Of a stretch of DNA of 64,000 bases, positions 52,128 to 60,752 are shown piece by piece; within the stretch, counting starts at the first letter, position 1; each line of letters opens with the position of its first letter. The notes under the pieces were generated by a model. It saw nothing but the letters and a program-made list of their open reading frames with translations. It did not search any database and had not been told where the DNA came from. Position numbers and translations under genes: made by a program. Source of the DNA: Paenibacillus sp. PCH8 (GTDB taxonomy: Bacteria > Bacillota > Bacilli > Paenibacillales > Paenibacillaceae); assembly GCF_002968835.1 (NCBI RefSeq), contig NZ_PKQK01000001.1, positions 2,790,001 through 2,854,000 of the forward strand. Reading direction: 5' to 3'.

Positions 52128-52139
52128 AACAAAAATGTT
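52128..52139. promoter_or_regulatory. Operator copy 2, AACAAAAATGTT
   Basis: Second exact copy, 49 bases from the first (nearly five helical turns), 56 bases before the MFS start. It contains an ATG (52135) that opens an apparent longer MFS frame; the site and GGAGG at about 52181 argue for the start at 52195. Confidence 0.55.
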
Positions 52140-52194
52140 TACTAAGTATCCGGATACGAAGTATACATACCAATTTTCTTGGAGGTCACATTTC

Positions 52195-53553
52195 ATGTCG
52201 TCTAATCATCAAAGTATTTTCAGCCCGCGTTATTTTGCACTAACCATAGGGATTATTTTATCAGTGATGGCCGTTGGATTCGAAGGTCTATCCGTAACCA
52301 CCATTGCTCCTTCGATTGCTGGAGACTTGAACGGCCTTAGCCTGTTCGGATGGATATTCAGTACATATCTGCTTGCGCAGATTATCGGAACGCTGGTCGT
52401 CGGTCGAATCATTGATAAAAGAGGACCTGCAGCACCGTTCACTTATGCACTTCTGTTGTTTATCGTAGGGTTGATCGCTGCCGCAACTGCAGGCGACATG
52501 TATATTATGATAGGATCACGGGCTCTGCAGGGTTTGGGTGCAGGAGCTATGATGACTTGTGTGTATACAGCTATATCGTTAAGTTACCCGGATGAGTTGC
52601 GTGCCAAAATTCTTGGAGCATTTGGTACTGCCTATGTTCTTCCGTCCATGCTCGGTCCATATGTAGCAGGAGTTATCGCAGATCAGTGGTCCTGGCGCTT
52701 TGTTTTCTGGGGGATCTTACCTGTGCTGGTGGTTTCAGCATTGCTTAGTTTACCTGCCTTTAGGAAATTGAAAGTGCAAAAGAACGGAGGGGATAGCGGA
52801 TCTTCATCCACTTGGATGGCGTTACTCTTAACGTTGGGTACAGGGATTTTCCTGGTTGGTCTAAGTAGGCTTCCGAGCATTATGGGATTTGTTTTAGTCA
52901 TAATTGGCTTCGTATTGATGATATTTCCTCTCCGTAAATTGCTACCTAAGGGAACACTTACGTTGCGCAGAGGAATGCCAGCTATTTTGGCAACACGTGG
53001 ATTGTTCTTCGCTGCCTATACTAGCACACAGAATTTCTTGGTATTGGCTTTAATCGATGTGAAAGGAATTACACCTTCTCAGGCCGGATTAATTGTGGCG
53101 AGTGCTGCATTAAGTTGGTGTATCATTGCGTATCTGCAAGGACGGTGGGATGCGGCAGATCAGGGCCGTGGACGTCATATGAGAATTATTCTTGGCGTAC
53201 TGTTACTTGCCATAGGGATTGCCATCGTATTTTGGGTACCTGTTGTGACCGTTACCATTGCAGTTATTGGTCAGATCATCGCAGGAGTCGGTATTGGATT
53301 GGCGCATCCGATTAGCGGTGTTGTCGCATTTTCCCAAACGGGGGAAGAAGGCGTGGGCCAAACCTCAGCAAATCTGCAATTTGCAGATTCTTTTACACCG
53401 GGGGTAGTGATCGGGATTGGTGGTTCCATCCTTGTCGTGTGTCAGGCTGGCGGAATGTCACTTCAATCCGGCTTAATTGTAGCCATGGGTTTCCATCTCA
53501 TATTGATCGTCATGAGTATCATTGCCAGCACTCGGATCTCACCACGCGGATGA
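52195..53553 (+). CDS. MFS multidrug transporter, copy 1
   Basis: 452 aa from ATG 52195, nine bases after GGAGG. About 12-14 membrane helices of the drug:H+ antiporter type: SPRYFALTIGIILSVMAVGF, EGLSVTTIAPSIAGDL, motif A-like GRIIDKRG, and motif C-like helix 5 with GPYVAGVIADQWSWRFVFWG. Paralogue of the pump at 54784-56148. Probably under control of the SufR-like regulator; followed within 13 bases by the HxlR gene, so an operon is likely. Substrate unknown; the nearby macrolide-type glycosyltransferase suggests a hydrophobic toxin. Confidence 0.85.
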   Translation: MSSNHQSIFSPRYFALTIGIILSVMAVGFEGLSVTTIAPSIAGDLNGLSLFGWIFSTYLLAQIIGTLVVGRIIDKRGPAAPFTYALLLFIVGLIAAATAGDMYIMIGSRALQGLGAGAMMTCVYTAISLSYPDELRAKILGAFGTAYVLPSMLGPYVAGVIADQWSWRFVFWGILPVLVVSALLSLPAFRKLKVQKNGGDSGSSSTWMALLLTLGTGIFLVGLSRLPSIMGFVLVIIGFVLMIFPLRKLLPKGTLTLRRGMPAILATRGLFFAAYTSTQNFLVLALIDVKGITPSQAGLIVASAALSWCIIAYLQGRWDAADQGRGRHMRIILGVLLLAIGIAIVFWVPVVTVTIAVIGQIIAGVGIGLAHPISGVVAFSQTGEEGVGQTSANLQFADSFTPGVVIGIGGSILVVCQAGGMSLQSGLIVAMGFHLILIVMSIIASTRISPRG

Positions 53554-53565
53554 ATAAGAAAGTGG

Positions 53566-53883
53566 GTGTACAGACCATTGTTCACTGAAGATCCGAATAA
53601 ACTATTTACAGCTTATCGCATCATTGGAACGAAATGGACGATCCATATTTTAAGCGCTCTGTCTCAAGGTCCGAAGAAATTTGGTGAAATTTCTGAAAGC
53701 ATTCCTTCCATTTCCGAAATGATCCTTTCTAGACGTTTAAAGGGTCTTCAACATGATCATTTGGTCAAAAGAACAATACTGACATGCCCTACACAAATTA
53801 TGTATGAACTTACGCCAAAAGGAGTTGCTCTTGCTACATTCATACCCTGTCTAATGGACTGGGATACCAGGTTCTCAAAATGA
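53566..53883 (+). CDS. HxlR-family regulator
   Basis: 105 aa from GTG 53566 (a TTG at 53578 is the alternative). Typical HxlR winged helix: LFTAYRIIGTKWTIHILSAL, KKFGEISESIPSISEMILSR, RLKGLQHDHLVKRTIL, PTQIMYELTPKG. It lacks the N-terminal Cys found in many aldehyde- or quinone-sensing members; the only Cys residues are Cys65 (ILTCPTQ) and Cys94. Sits between the MFS pump and the A-type carrier gene with very short gaps, so it probably regulates this operon. Confidence 0.8.
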   Translation: MYRPLFTEDPNKLFTAYRIIGTKWTIHILSALSQGPKKFGEISESIPSISEMILSRRLKGLQHDHLVKRTILTCPTQIMYELTPKGVALATFIPCLMDWDTRFSK

Positions 53884-53904
53884 TACCGCCAGGGAGGAAT
53901 GAAT

Positions 53905-54264
53905 ATGATCATCGAGGTCAGCGATACAGCATCGGACAGAATTGTCGAAATTTTATCAAGTGCGGATATCCAAAATGCCTTCCTTAGAGTAGGTGTTGAT
54001 GAAGGGGGATGCAGTGGTTTATCTTATACCCTTATCGTGGATGAGCAGCAGGCAGAAGAAGACATTGTGTTAAATAAAAAGCAATTTAGGATATTGGTTC
54101 ACGCGAACAGTATTCCATATATTGATGGTCTTGAGATTGACTATGAAGAAAGCGGAATGTTAGGCGGATTCACGATGAATAATCCAAATGCCAAAGTTTC
54201 GTGTGGATGCGGGGCCAGTTTCAGAATGGCCAATTATCGTGGTGAAGTGAAAAAATGTGATTAA
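53905..54264 (+). CDS. HesB/IscA-type iron-sulfur carrier protein
   Basis: 119 aa from the second ATG (53905), seven bases after GGGAGG; the ATG at 53899 is too close. A-type carrier fold with the three conserved cysteines Cys36 (EGGCSGLSY), Cys100 and Cys102 (VSCGCGASF), so cluster binding is expected. It would accept and hand over Fe-S clusters in the cytoplasm. Unusually placed among drug pumps and an HxlR regulator rather than in a suf operon; the SufR-like regulator at 51.4 kb may connect it to cluster sensing. Followed after 21 bases by a second HesB-like gene. Confidence 0.88.
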   Translation: MIIEVSDTASDRIVEILSSADIQNAFLRVGVDEGGCSGLSYTLIVDEQQAEEDIVLNKKQFRILVHANSIPYIDGLEIDYEESGMLGGFTMNNPNAKVSCGCGASFRMANYRGEVKKCD

Positions 54265-54285
54265 TTAAGGAAGGAGTGCAGAGCA

Positions 54286-54573
54286 ATGATCTCATTTGTA
54301 GTATCTGATAAAGCAATCGATTCATTTAAGAATGAATGGGAATTGGAAGAGGGCCAATATGTAAGGATTTATGCAAAATATGTTGGAGGAGGCTCCGATG
54401 CTTTTACAATTGGCATCAATGCGAGTGCTACACCAGTCGATCCCGCATTGGTTCAATCTATTGGAGGATTTGATTTCTTTGTTGAAAAAACAGATGCCTG
54501 GATCCTGCAGGATGAACTTCTCCAAATTGACTGTAATGAAAATGGCATATTTTCAAGCAAAATCTCCTATTGA
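54286..54573 (+). CDS. HesB-like (YneR-type) protein without cysteines
   Basis: 95 aa, GGAAGGAG before ATG 54286. It has the HesB-like fold of the YneR family (MISFVVSDKAIDSFKNEWEL, YVRIYAKYVGGGSDAFTIG, GGFDFFVEKTDAWILQDELL) but lacks the three cluster cysteines; the only Cys is in IDCNENG. Thus not a classical cluster carrier. Role unknown; coupling with the true A-type carrier upstream suggests a heterodimer partner. Last gene of the first part of the cluster. Confidence 0.75.
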   Translation: MISFVVSDKAIDSFKNEWELEEGQYVRIYAKYVGGGSDAFTIGINASATPVDPALVQSIGGFDFFVEKTDAWILQDELLQIDCNENGIFSSKISY

Positions 54574-54635
54574 ACATGGGAATCATATTCTAGACCATGA
54601 TCCTACTCCATGATCCTACTATTTAAACATTTAAC

Positions 54636-54664
54636 TTTACAAAGTAGTGTGGTCAATGTATATT
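54636..54664 (+). promoter_or_regulatory. Promoter ahead of MFS copy 2
   Basis: TTTACA (54636-54641), 17-bp spacer, TATATT (54659-54664). The GGAGG at 54711 lies 47 bases downstream. A direct duplication of CCATGATCCTACT sits upstream, around 54594-54620. Confidence 0.55.
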
Positions 54665-54783
54665 TAGGAAGTGGAATAGGATTAATTTTCCATATAAACC
54701 ATGTAATTACGGAGGTGTAGAAGACAAATAACCATCAGATTGGGATTTTTGATGCTCAGTATAGGGCGCCTACGATTGGGATA

Positions 54784-56148
54784 ATGCTGGTTCTGGCCAC
54801 CGTAGCTTTCGAAGGACTGGCTATCACGACAATTGCCGCGAAAATGGCACAAAGTTTAGAGGGAATTCATTTATACGGTTGGATTTTCAGCGCATTTTTG
54901 TTATCTCAGCTTATTGGAACCTTGGTTATGGGTCAACAGGTTGACAAGCGCGGCGTTTTTACATCGATGCTGATATCTTTTAGTGTTTTTGTGCTAGGAA
55001 CTGTGGTCTCAGCTGTCTCTTTCGATATGCATATGCTTATTGTAGGAAGAGCCCTACAAGGTTTTGGAGCGGGGGCCCTGATCACATGCGTTTATACCTG
55101 TGTGACGTTGCATTATCCAGATGCACTTCGTACTCAAATCCTGGCTGCATTCTCCATGGCATTTGTCCTGCCTACCTTAATCGGGCCTTATGCAGCAGGC
55201 CTTATTGCTTCCTACATCTCGTGGCGATATGTTTTCTGGATCGTTTTACCCTTGATTGGAATAGCGTTGAGTCTTACATTCCGCTCTTTCCGTGATTTGC
55301 AGCTAGGGCAAGATCTGACAGGTCCAGCGCAAGCTGCTGACTCAAAGATTATTTACGCGATTCTACTTGCCGTTGGAACGGGCCTGTTACTCACAGGACT
55401 TGGTATGATAACGGATTGGAAAGGCATAGTACTCACTTTGGGTGGATTAGTCGTCATGATTCCACCAATGCGTAAACTGCTGCCTGTGGGCACTTTTTCG
55501 GTAAAAAAAGGATTGCCTGCTACTTTGGTTTCCAGAGGACTGTATGTTGCTTGTTATTTTACAACGGAGAGTTTTGTGATCTTGGCACTAACCGAAGTGA
55601 AAGGGTTATCAGCTGACCTTGCTGGCCTCCTTGTAGCAGCAGGTTCTCTGAGCTGGTCTGCCGCAGCGTGGTTGCAAGCCAAGCTTGATGTACGAGATCA
55701 GGGTCGTGCCCGAAAGGGCAGAGTTATGACGGGCATTGGGATTATGATCGCTGGGACTGTACTTGTGATCCTAGCTCTTATTCTGACGGACGGTGGAATA
55801 ATACTCATTCTTCTCTCACAAATGATTACAGGGTTCGGCGTTGGATTGGCCAACCCTACAACTGCAGCCATTGCTTTACAACATGCCTTGCCCAGGAAAG
55901 AGGGAGAAATGTCCGCGAATCTGCAATTCGTAGATTCCTTCTATATGGGAGTAAGCATTGGAGTCGGTGGCGCTCTGATTGCCTTGTCCGAAACTTTACA
56001 ATGGGGCATATCGACTGGCGTTTTGATCGTGTTATCACTGCAATTACTATGGGTCTTGTTAAGTTTCTTGGCATCACTTCGAATTACCAAACTCGTTCAT
56101 CAAGAACATCATCCGATCAGCCAGTTGAAGGATAACATTCCCATGTAA
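54784..56148 (+). CDS. MFS multidrug transporter, copy 2, with damaged start
   Basis: 454 aa from ATG 54784, paralogous to the pump at 52195 over its length (AFEGLAITTIAAKMA, LYGWIFSAFLLSQLIGTLV, GPYAAGLIASYISWRYVFWI, ANLQFVDSFYMGVSIGVGG). Similarity to the paralogue extends about 20 codons upstream (NNHQIGIFDAQYRAPTIGI versus SSNHQSIFSPRYFALTIGI), right up to an ideal GGAGG at 54711, but no ATG, GTG or TTG exists there: the expected start reads AAG after TAG. ATG 54784 has no ribosome site and would begin inside helix 1. Either the gene is crippled, uses a rare start, or one T is missing at about 54719. Confidence 0.75.
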   Translation: MLVLATVAFEGLAITTIAAKMAQSLEGIHLYGWIFSAFLLSQLIGTLVMGQQVDKRGVFTSMLISFSVFVLGTVVSAVSFDMHMLIVGRALQGFGAGALITCVYTCVTLHYPDALRTQILAAFSMAFVLPTLIGPYAAGLIASYISWRYVFWIVLPLIGIALSLTFRSFRDLQLGQDLTGPAQAADSKIIYAILLAVGTGLLLTGLGMITDWKGIVLTLGGLVVMIPPMRKLLPVGTFSVKKGLPATLVSRGLYVACYFTTESFVILALTEVKGLSADLAGLLVAAGSLSWSAAAWLQAKLDVRDQGRARKGRVMTGIGIMIAGTVLVILALILTDGGIILILLSQMITGFGVGLANPTTAAIALQHALPRKEGEMSANLQFVDSFYMGVSIGVGGALIALSETLQWGISTGVLIVLSLQLLWVLLSFLASLRITKLVHQEHHPISQLKDNIPM

Positions 56149-56218
56149 CGGATGACGGTCGCGTCGTTAAATACATCACGAAGAACGGGGGGACAAATTA
56201 TATTGGGAGGTGGATAAG

Positions 56219-57430
56219 ATGGCACGTGTATTAGTAGTCATTACTCCAGCTGAAGGACATGTGAATCCGTCGTTAGGATTAGTTACTCAGTTGATAGACA
56301 ATGGTGAGGAAGTTGTCTATGTATGTACGGAGGAATATCGTTCCCGAATTGAACAAACCGGTGCCCGGATACTTACCTATCCATTTCCACAAGATGCCTT
56401 CTCTCATGATCCGGTGTTGAAACCCCAGGAGTACAAGCATTCTTATCAGTTCATTCATATGATGGTAAGCGGTATTATTCGGAGGATCATCCCCAATGTG
56501 CTGCGAGTGATAGAAAATCAAAAGTTCGATTATATGATCTTTGATTCCCTGATGGGATGGGGAGGGACTATTCTTGCAGAAAAATTGGGAATTCCTGCGG
56601 TATGTTCGATTGCTTCCTTTGCTTTTGTAGAGCCTCTGGGGTCTACACAAGGTTTGAGTGAGAGAGATACGGATACAAAAGGCCTATATGAGGCCACGAT
56701 GAAAATCACGCGTGAGTTAGCCCATGAATTTCAAGTGAACATGCCAGCCATGGAAGAAATTCCGGCACATGCAGGTCGGTTAAAGCTTGTGTATACGAGC
56801 CGTTATTTTCAGCCACATGCAGACAAGCTGGATGATCGTTTTATTTTCACTGGTCCTTCAATCATACCGCGCCAAGATGCTCCAACTTTCTCGTTCGAAC
56901 TGCTTCATGAACGTCATCCGCATACGGTGTACATTGCCATGGGAACCATTTTGAATAAAAATTTGGATTTCTACCAGCTGTGCTTTGAAGCACTGGGAGA
57001 TCTGCCATTAAACGTTGTTCTATCTTCAGGAAAATACACGGATATGGAACCGCTGGCGGATCAAATTCCTTCTAATTTCATCGTCAGGCCATACATTGCG
57101 CAGTTGGACATGCTGCAGCATACGGATGTTTTTATTACTCATGCCGGAATGAACAGCACGAGTGAGGCTCTCTATTATAACGTTCCGCTGGTGATGATTC
57201 CATTAACATCGGATCAGCCTCTTGTCGCCAATCGGGTACAGGAGTTGGGTGCGGGTATTACTTTGAACAAACATAACCTTAGTGCAACTGATTTGAGAGA
57301 GGCATTAGTAGAAGTACTACATAATTCGCTTTATAAACATCAGGCTTACCTCATCGGTGAATCTTTAAGGCAGGCTGGCGGTTATAAGCAGGCTGCCAAA
57401 ATGATTATGAACCATTTTGCCAAGGTTTAA
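56219..57430 (+). CDS. MGT-family (macrolide-type) UDP-glycosyltransferase
   Basis: 403 aa from ATG 56219, with GGGAGG upstream; the GTG at 56210 overlaps that site. GT1/GT-B enzyme: N-terminal RVLVVITPAEGHVNPSLGL, acceptor half, and the C-terminal donor motif DVFITHAGMNSTSEALYYNV PLVMIP (His-x-Gly-x-Asn-Ser-x-x-Glu). The MGT group attaches glucose to macrolides, flavonoids and other hydrophobic acceptors, often as self-resistance or detoxification. The two drug pumps upstream on the same strand support a detoxification locus. The next 115 bases hold no gene. Confidence 0.88.
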   Translation: MARVLVVITPAEGHVNPSLGLVTQLIDNGEEVVYVCTEEYRSRIEQTGARILTYPFPQDAFSHDPVLKPQEYKHSYQFIHMMVSGIIRRIIPNVLRVIENQKFDYMIFDSLMGWGGTILAEKLGIPAVCSIASFAFVEPLGSTQGLSERDTDTKGLYEATMKITRELAHEFQVNMPAMEEIPAHAGRLKLVYTSRYFQPHADKLDDRFIFTGPSIIPRQDAPTFSFELLHERHPHTVYIAMGTILNKNLDFYQLCFEALGDLPLNVVLSSGKYTDMEPLADQIPSNFIVRPYIAQLDMLQHTDVFITHAGMNSTSEALYYNVPLVMIPLTSDQPLVANRVQELGAGITLNKHNLSATDLREALVEVLHNSLYKHQAYLIGESLRQAGGYKQAAKMIMNHFAKV

Positions 57431-57547
57431 TCTCCCTAGTGCTAACACGGATACACGTCTTCAGAACTCCAGTTGAGCCACTTGCGGGCCTACATGATTT
57501 ATTAGAGGCGCAGCAGCAAAATGAGCAGTGAGAATTTCTTCTCCTGC

Positions 57548-57780
57548 TCATTTGCTGTGCCATTTTCTCAACGCCATCCAGAATTTGATATCCATAACCC
57601 CAGAACTGGCTGAAATCTGTAACATTAATGTTGCGGCATTTTCCTGAACGTCGAAGATTTGCCCGAGTTGTGCAATATCGCTATACAGGCTATCAAGATT
57701 TTGGCAAACTCATCCGCCACATCCGGTGTAACGGAACCGTACAGAGCAGCAACGCCGCTGGTTCTGGATGTGAATTTCAT
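57548..57780 (-). pseudogene. Frameshifted small gene behind a Fur box
   Basis: From ATG 57780 (AAAGGGG upstream) the frame reads MKFTSRTSGVAALYGSVTPD VADEFAKI; adding one base near 57695 continues as LDSLYSDIAQLGQIFDVQEN, then AATLMLQISASSGVMDIKFW up to a stop at 57548. Together about 78 residues with coherent, helical character. Family not recognised. A Fur box lies 42 bases upstream, so it was probably an iron-regulated gene, transcribed away from the siderophore permease. Confidence 0.45.
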
Positions 57781-57821
57781 TAAACGATGAACCCCTTTTC
57801 TATGTGGTTATAATTGACAAA

Positions 57822-57834
57822 GATAATCATTCTC
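57822..57834. promoter_or_regulatory. Fur box in the divergent region
   Basis: On the minus strand GAGAATGATTATC differs at one position from GATAATGATTATC, the Fur core. It could serve the minus-strand pseudogene and the permease operon at 58 kb. Confidence 0.6.
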
Positions 57835-57863
57835 AATTATAATCCGAGAAAATACGTTGTAAG

Positions 57864-57983
57864 TGAATCAATTTCATAATACCTTTAGCTGCTTCAATCA
57901 AGGCTAGATATAGATCAAAAGGGTTCATTTTGTCTATATCTAGTTACAAAAAATCCATTTTAGTGAGTTATGAAATTGATTCA
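57864..57983. repeat. Nested 120-bp palindrome between Fur box and permease
   Basis: Outer arms TGAATCAATTTCATAA (57864-57879) and its exact inverse (57968-57983). Inside, CTAGATATAGA-CAAAA (57904-57920) faces TTTTG-CTATATCTAG (57928-57943) around a seven-base loop. No coding frame. Confidence 0.7.
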
Positions 57984-58024
57984 AGTATCTATATTTAATT
58001 TACACAGAATTGATGGGGGAAGAG

Positions 58025-59137
58025 ATGGCACAGATGGTTCAGGTTCAGACACAGCGTACAGTGGGGAAAAAAGAGTCTATGGTTCATAGCAAATCAGGGT
58101 TTGCATTATTGATTGCAGCTTTGATCATCATTACGATCATTTCCGTGGGTATCGCAGTTTCTATCGGACAAGTACGTATTCCGCTGGGGGAGTCCTATCG
58201 TATTCTTTTGTACAAATTAACAGGATTTCAGTGGGGAGCAACACCAATCGAAGCAGGGTCCTTTACGGATATCATCTGGCAGATTCGTTTTCCGCGTGTG
58301 CTGATGGCGATGTTTATCGGTGCAGGTCTGGCCTTGTGCGGTGCTGTTATACAGGCGGCTGTGCAGAATCCGCTAGCTGATCCATACATATTGGGTATAT
58401 CCTCAGGCGCTTCACTCGGAGCAACTTTTGCAATTCTCATTGGCTTTGGCGCCATTGGCTGGCTGGGTCAGACCGGTGTGGCTTTCTGGGCTTTTGCCGG
58501 AGCGATGGGGGCTTCTCTCTTGGTGTTGACCCTTGCGGGTATACGGGGAAAAATGACATCGGTCAAGCTGGTGCTTGCCGGTATGGTCATTAACGCGCTG
58601 TGCAGCGCCTTTTCCAACTTTATTATTTATTTTGCCAACAATGCCGAAGGCATCAAGACAGTGACGTTCTGGACCATGGGCAGCCTTGCAGCTTCCGGAT
58701 GGAACAAACTTCCGCTGGTGGGTATTGTGGTGCTTGTAGCCATTCTATTCTTCCTGTTGCAGTCGAGAGTACTCAATACGATGTTACTGGGGGATGAAGC
58801 AGCGGTTACACTAGGCATCAATCTGAGTGTATACCGCAGGCTGTACATGCTGTTAACTGCTCTGGTAACGGGCGTGATGGTAGCCGGATGCGGCATGATC
58901 GGATTTGTCGGACTGATTATTCCGCATATCGTGAGAGGTCTGGTTGGTTCAGATCATCGCAAAGTGATGCCTATATCCGTGCTGTTCGGAGCTATTTTCC
59001 TGATCTGGACGGACGTTATTGCACGATCACTAATTTCCAGTGTTGAGCTGCCGATTGGTATTATTACAGCCATGATTGGTGCGCCGATGTTTATGTATAT
59101 GCTCGTCAAAAAAGGCTACGGTTTTGGAGGAAATTAA
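58025..59137 (+). CDS. FecCD-family siderophore ABC transporter permease
   Basis: About 370 aa from ATG 58025 (GGGGGAAG just before; ATG 58013 and TTG 58010 are in-frame alternatives). About nine to ten membrane helices; family hallmarks IIWQIRFPRVLMAMFIGAGL, LCGAVIQAAVQNPLADPYIL GISSGAS, GDEAAVTLGINLSVYRR, and the ATPase-coupling GFVGLIIPHIVRGLVGSDHR. It forms the membrane channel for ferric siderophore (or cobalamin) import with the ATPase encoded next. A single permease would act as a homodimer. Its binding protein is probably the broken gene at 60.7 kb or the lipoprotein at 15.9 kb. Confidence 0.9.
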   Translation: MAQMVQVQTQRTVGKKESMVHSKSGFALLIAALIIITIISVGIAVSIGQVRIPLGESYRILLYKLTGFQWGATPIEAGSFTDIIWQIRFPRVLMAMFIGAGLALCGAVIQAAVQNPLADPYILGISSGASLGATFAILIGFGAIGWLGQTGVAFWAFAGAMGASLLVLTLAGIRGKMTSVKLVLAGMVINALCSAFSNFIIYFANNAEGIKTVTFWTMGSLAASGWNKLPLVGIVVLVAILFFLLQSRVLNTMLLGDEAAVTLGINLSVYRRLYMLLTALVTGVMVAGCGMIGFVGLIIPHIVRGLVGSDHRKVMPISVLFGAIFLIWTDVIARSLISSVELPIGIITAMIGAPMFMYMLVKKGYGFGGN

Positions 59138-59138
59138 C

Positions 59139-59906
59139 ATGAAACTGAACGTTGAAAATGTATCCATCTCCGTGCTGAATACGGACATCATAAGGGACAT
59201 TTCATTACAGGTGAACGGCAAGCGGTTTGTTGGACTGATTGGTCCGAATGGATGTGGCAAATCTACCTTGCTCAAGAGCATCTATAAAGTGATCAAACCG
59301 CAGCATGGCAAGGTTTTTCTGGATGATATCGATATTCTCAAATCTAGTCCGAAGGTTGTCTCCAGACATTTGGGCGTTGTCGGCCAGTTTAATGAATTGA
59401 GCTTTGATTTTACGGTGCGCGAGATGGTCATGATGGGTCGTACTCCACACAAAAAACTGCTGGAATCGGACAATGAACAGGATCATGCAATCGTGGAGCA
59501 GGCGCTGGAAAAAGTACATCTGACTGGACATGCGGAGCGTAATTACGTGTCTTTGTCTGGGGGAGAGAAACAGCGTGTGGTATTGGCGCGTGTCCTGGCA
59601 CAGCAACCTGAATTCCTGATTCTGGACGAGCCGACCAACCATCTGGACATCAAATACCAGCTTCAGATTCTGAACATTGTTCGTGGACTCGGCATTGGTA
59701 TATTGGCAGCGCTCCATGACCTCGAACTCGCCGCAGAATATTGTGATTATCTCTATGTAGTGAAAAAAGGCCAGATTGTTGTCCATGGCAAACCGGCTGA
59801 TATTCTGACTCGCGAGATGATTGGTGAGGTATTCGACGTAGACTGTGAAATCTATCAGAATCCGGTTACGGGCGGTCTGGGTATTGCTTACCTGAGCACA
59901 CGGTGA
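59139..59906 (+). CDS. Siderophore ABC transporter ATP-binding protein
   Basis: 255 aa from ATG 59139, eight bases after GGAGG and one base after the permease stop, so tightly coupled. Walker A GPNGCGKST, Q-loop GVVGQFNELSF, signature LSGGEKQRV, Walker B FLILDEPTNHLD, H-loop LAALHDLELA. FecE/FhuC subgroup. Energises import through the permease at 58025. Sequence intact. Confidence 0.92.
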   Translation: MKLNVENVSISVLNTDIIRDISLQVNGKRFVGLIGPNGCGKSTLLKSIYKVIKPQHGKVFLDDIDILKSSPKVVSRHLGVVGQFNELSFDFTVREMVMMGRTPHKKLLESDNEQDHAIVEQALEKVHLTGHAERNYVSLSGGEKQRVVLARVLAQQPEFLILDEPTNHLDIKYQLQILNIVRGLGIGILAALHDLELAAEYCDYLYVVKKGQIVVHGKPADILTREMIGEVFDVDCEIYQNPVTGGLGIAYLSTR

Positions 59907-59912
59907 TTACGA

Positions 59913-59963
59913 CTATTAATTGAACTAAGCATTTATACGAGAACGTAGAGGTCAGAAATAACC
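59913..59963. repeat. Single end related to the 50.9-kb MITE-like element
   Basis: ATTAATTGAACTAAGCATTT and the following AGAGGTCAGAAATAACC align with ATAAGTTGAACTAATCATTT and AGAGGACAGAAAAAACC at 50870-50917. No opposite end found nearby: a solo or decayed copy. Confidence 0.5.
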
Positions 59964-60027
59964 CGCTCCGCCAACGAATCAACCAAGCTAAACATCAGCG
60001 ATACAACCAGATAATAAGGAGTGATGT

Positions 60028-60562
60028 TTGACGAAAGTGATCGAGATGTCCCCGGTAGCACAGGCAATTATGGAGCATCGAGCCATAAGGCGGTTCAAGA
60101 GTGATCCGGTTCCGCAGGAAGTGCTGGCATTCTTGCAGAATACGGCGAATTGGGCACCTAATCATGGCTTACGTGAGCCTTGGCGATATATCCAGTTTTC
60201 GGATGCTTTCCGCGAGCAGTTTACCGAAGATCGTCGTGGGTACGAGGAATCCCGCAGAGCAGAATATGCTGTCATTCAACTACATCTGGTCGTTGTCATG
60301 AGGAAGATCCACGGTCAAAGCAATGGATCGAAGATTTTGGTACGGTGTGCAGCTGGATTCAAAGTTTTCAACTTGCAGCTTGGGAGCAGACTTGGCGTAG
60401 TATGGAAAACGAATACATTCCTGTTACCCCGAACTTCCGTGAGATGACAGGGTATTGCCTGGGGAGCGAATTGTGGGTGTATTGCATATTGGTTATCCCG
60501 ATGTCATTCCCAAGCCGCGTCCGCATATGTATGCAGCAGATAAACTAACGATTAACAATTAG
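60028..60562 (+). pseudogene. Nitroreductase-family gene, multiply frameshifted
   Basis: Starts well (TTG 60028, GGAGTG upstream): AIMEHRAIRRFKSDPVPQEV, APNHGLREPWRYIQF. Then the frame moves to VVVMKEDPRSKQWIEDFGTV CSWIQSFQLAAWEQ, on to LGVVWKTN in the first frame, back to YIPVTPNFREMTGYC, and ends as ERIVGVLHIGYPDVIPKPRP HMYAADKLT with stop at 60562. All pieces are collinear with one FMN-dependent nitroreductase, so this is a recent pseudogene, or the region contains several sequence errors. In the intact state it may have reduced ferric siderophore or another substrate, judging from its place after the siderophore transporter. Confidence 0.75.
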
Positions 60563-60597
60563 AAGCGAGGCCCGGGAGGGCTTCGCTTCTAATTGTT
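60554..60597 (+). terminator. Hairpin at the end of the nitroreductase pseudogene
   Basis: AACAATTAGAAGCGA-GCCC pairs with GGGC-TCGCTTCTAATTGTT around GGGA; 19 of 20 positions are Watson-Crick pairs. No T tract follows. Confidence 0.6.
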
Positions 60598-60752
60598 AGG
60601 GGGAAGCATTTCTCCGCTTGGATGAGATGGAACATTAGGCACGAAGTAAACTGGTCTGTCATGCCGGGAAAGTTACTACGCTGGAAATTTCTCGAATTAG
60701 GATATAGTTTCTGGATCAGAGGTAGCCTTTTTTCTAGGATCATGTGAGTAGC

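Noticed and set aside
52135-52194. ATG 52135 as start of MFS copy 1
   Set aside because: It lies within the operator palindrome; GGAGG points to ATG 52195.
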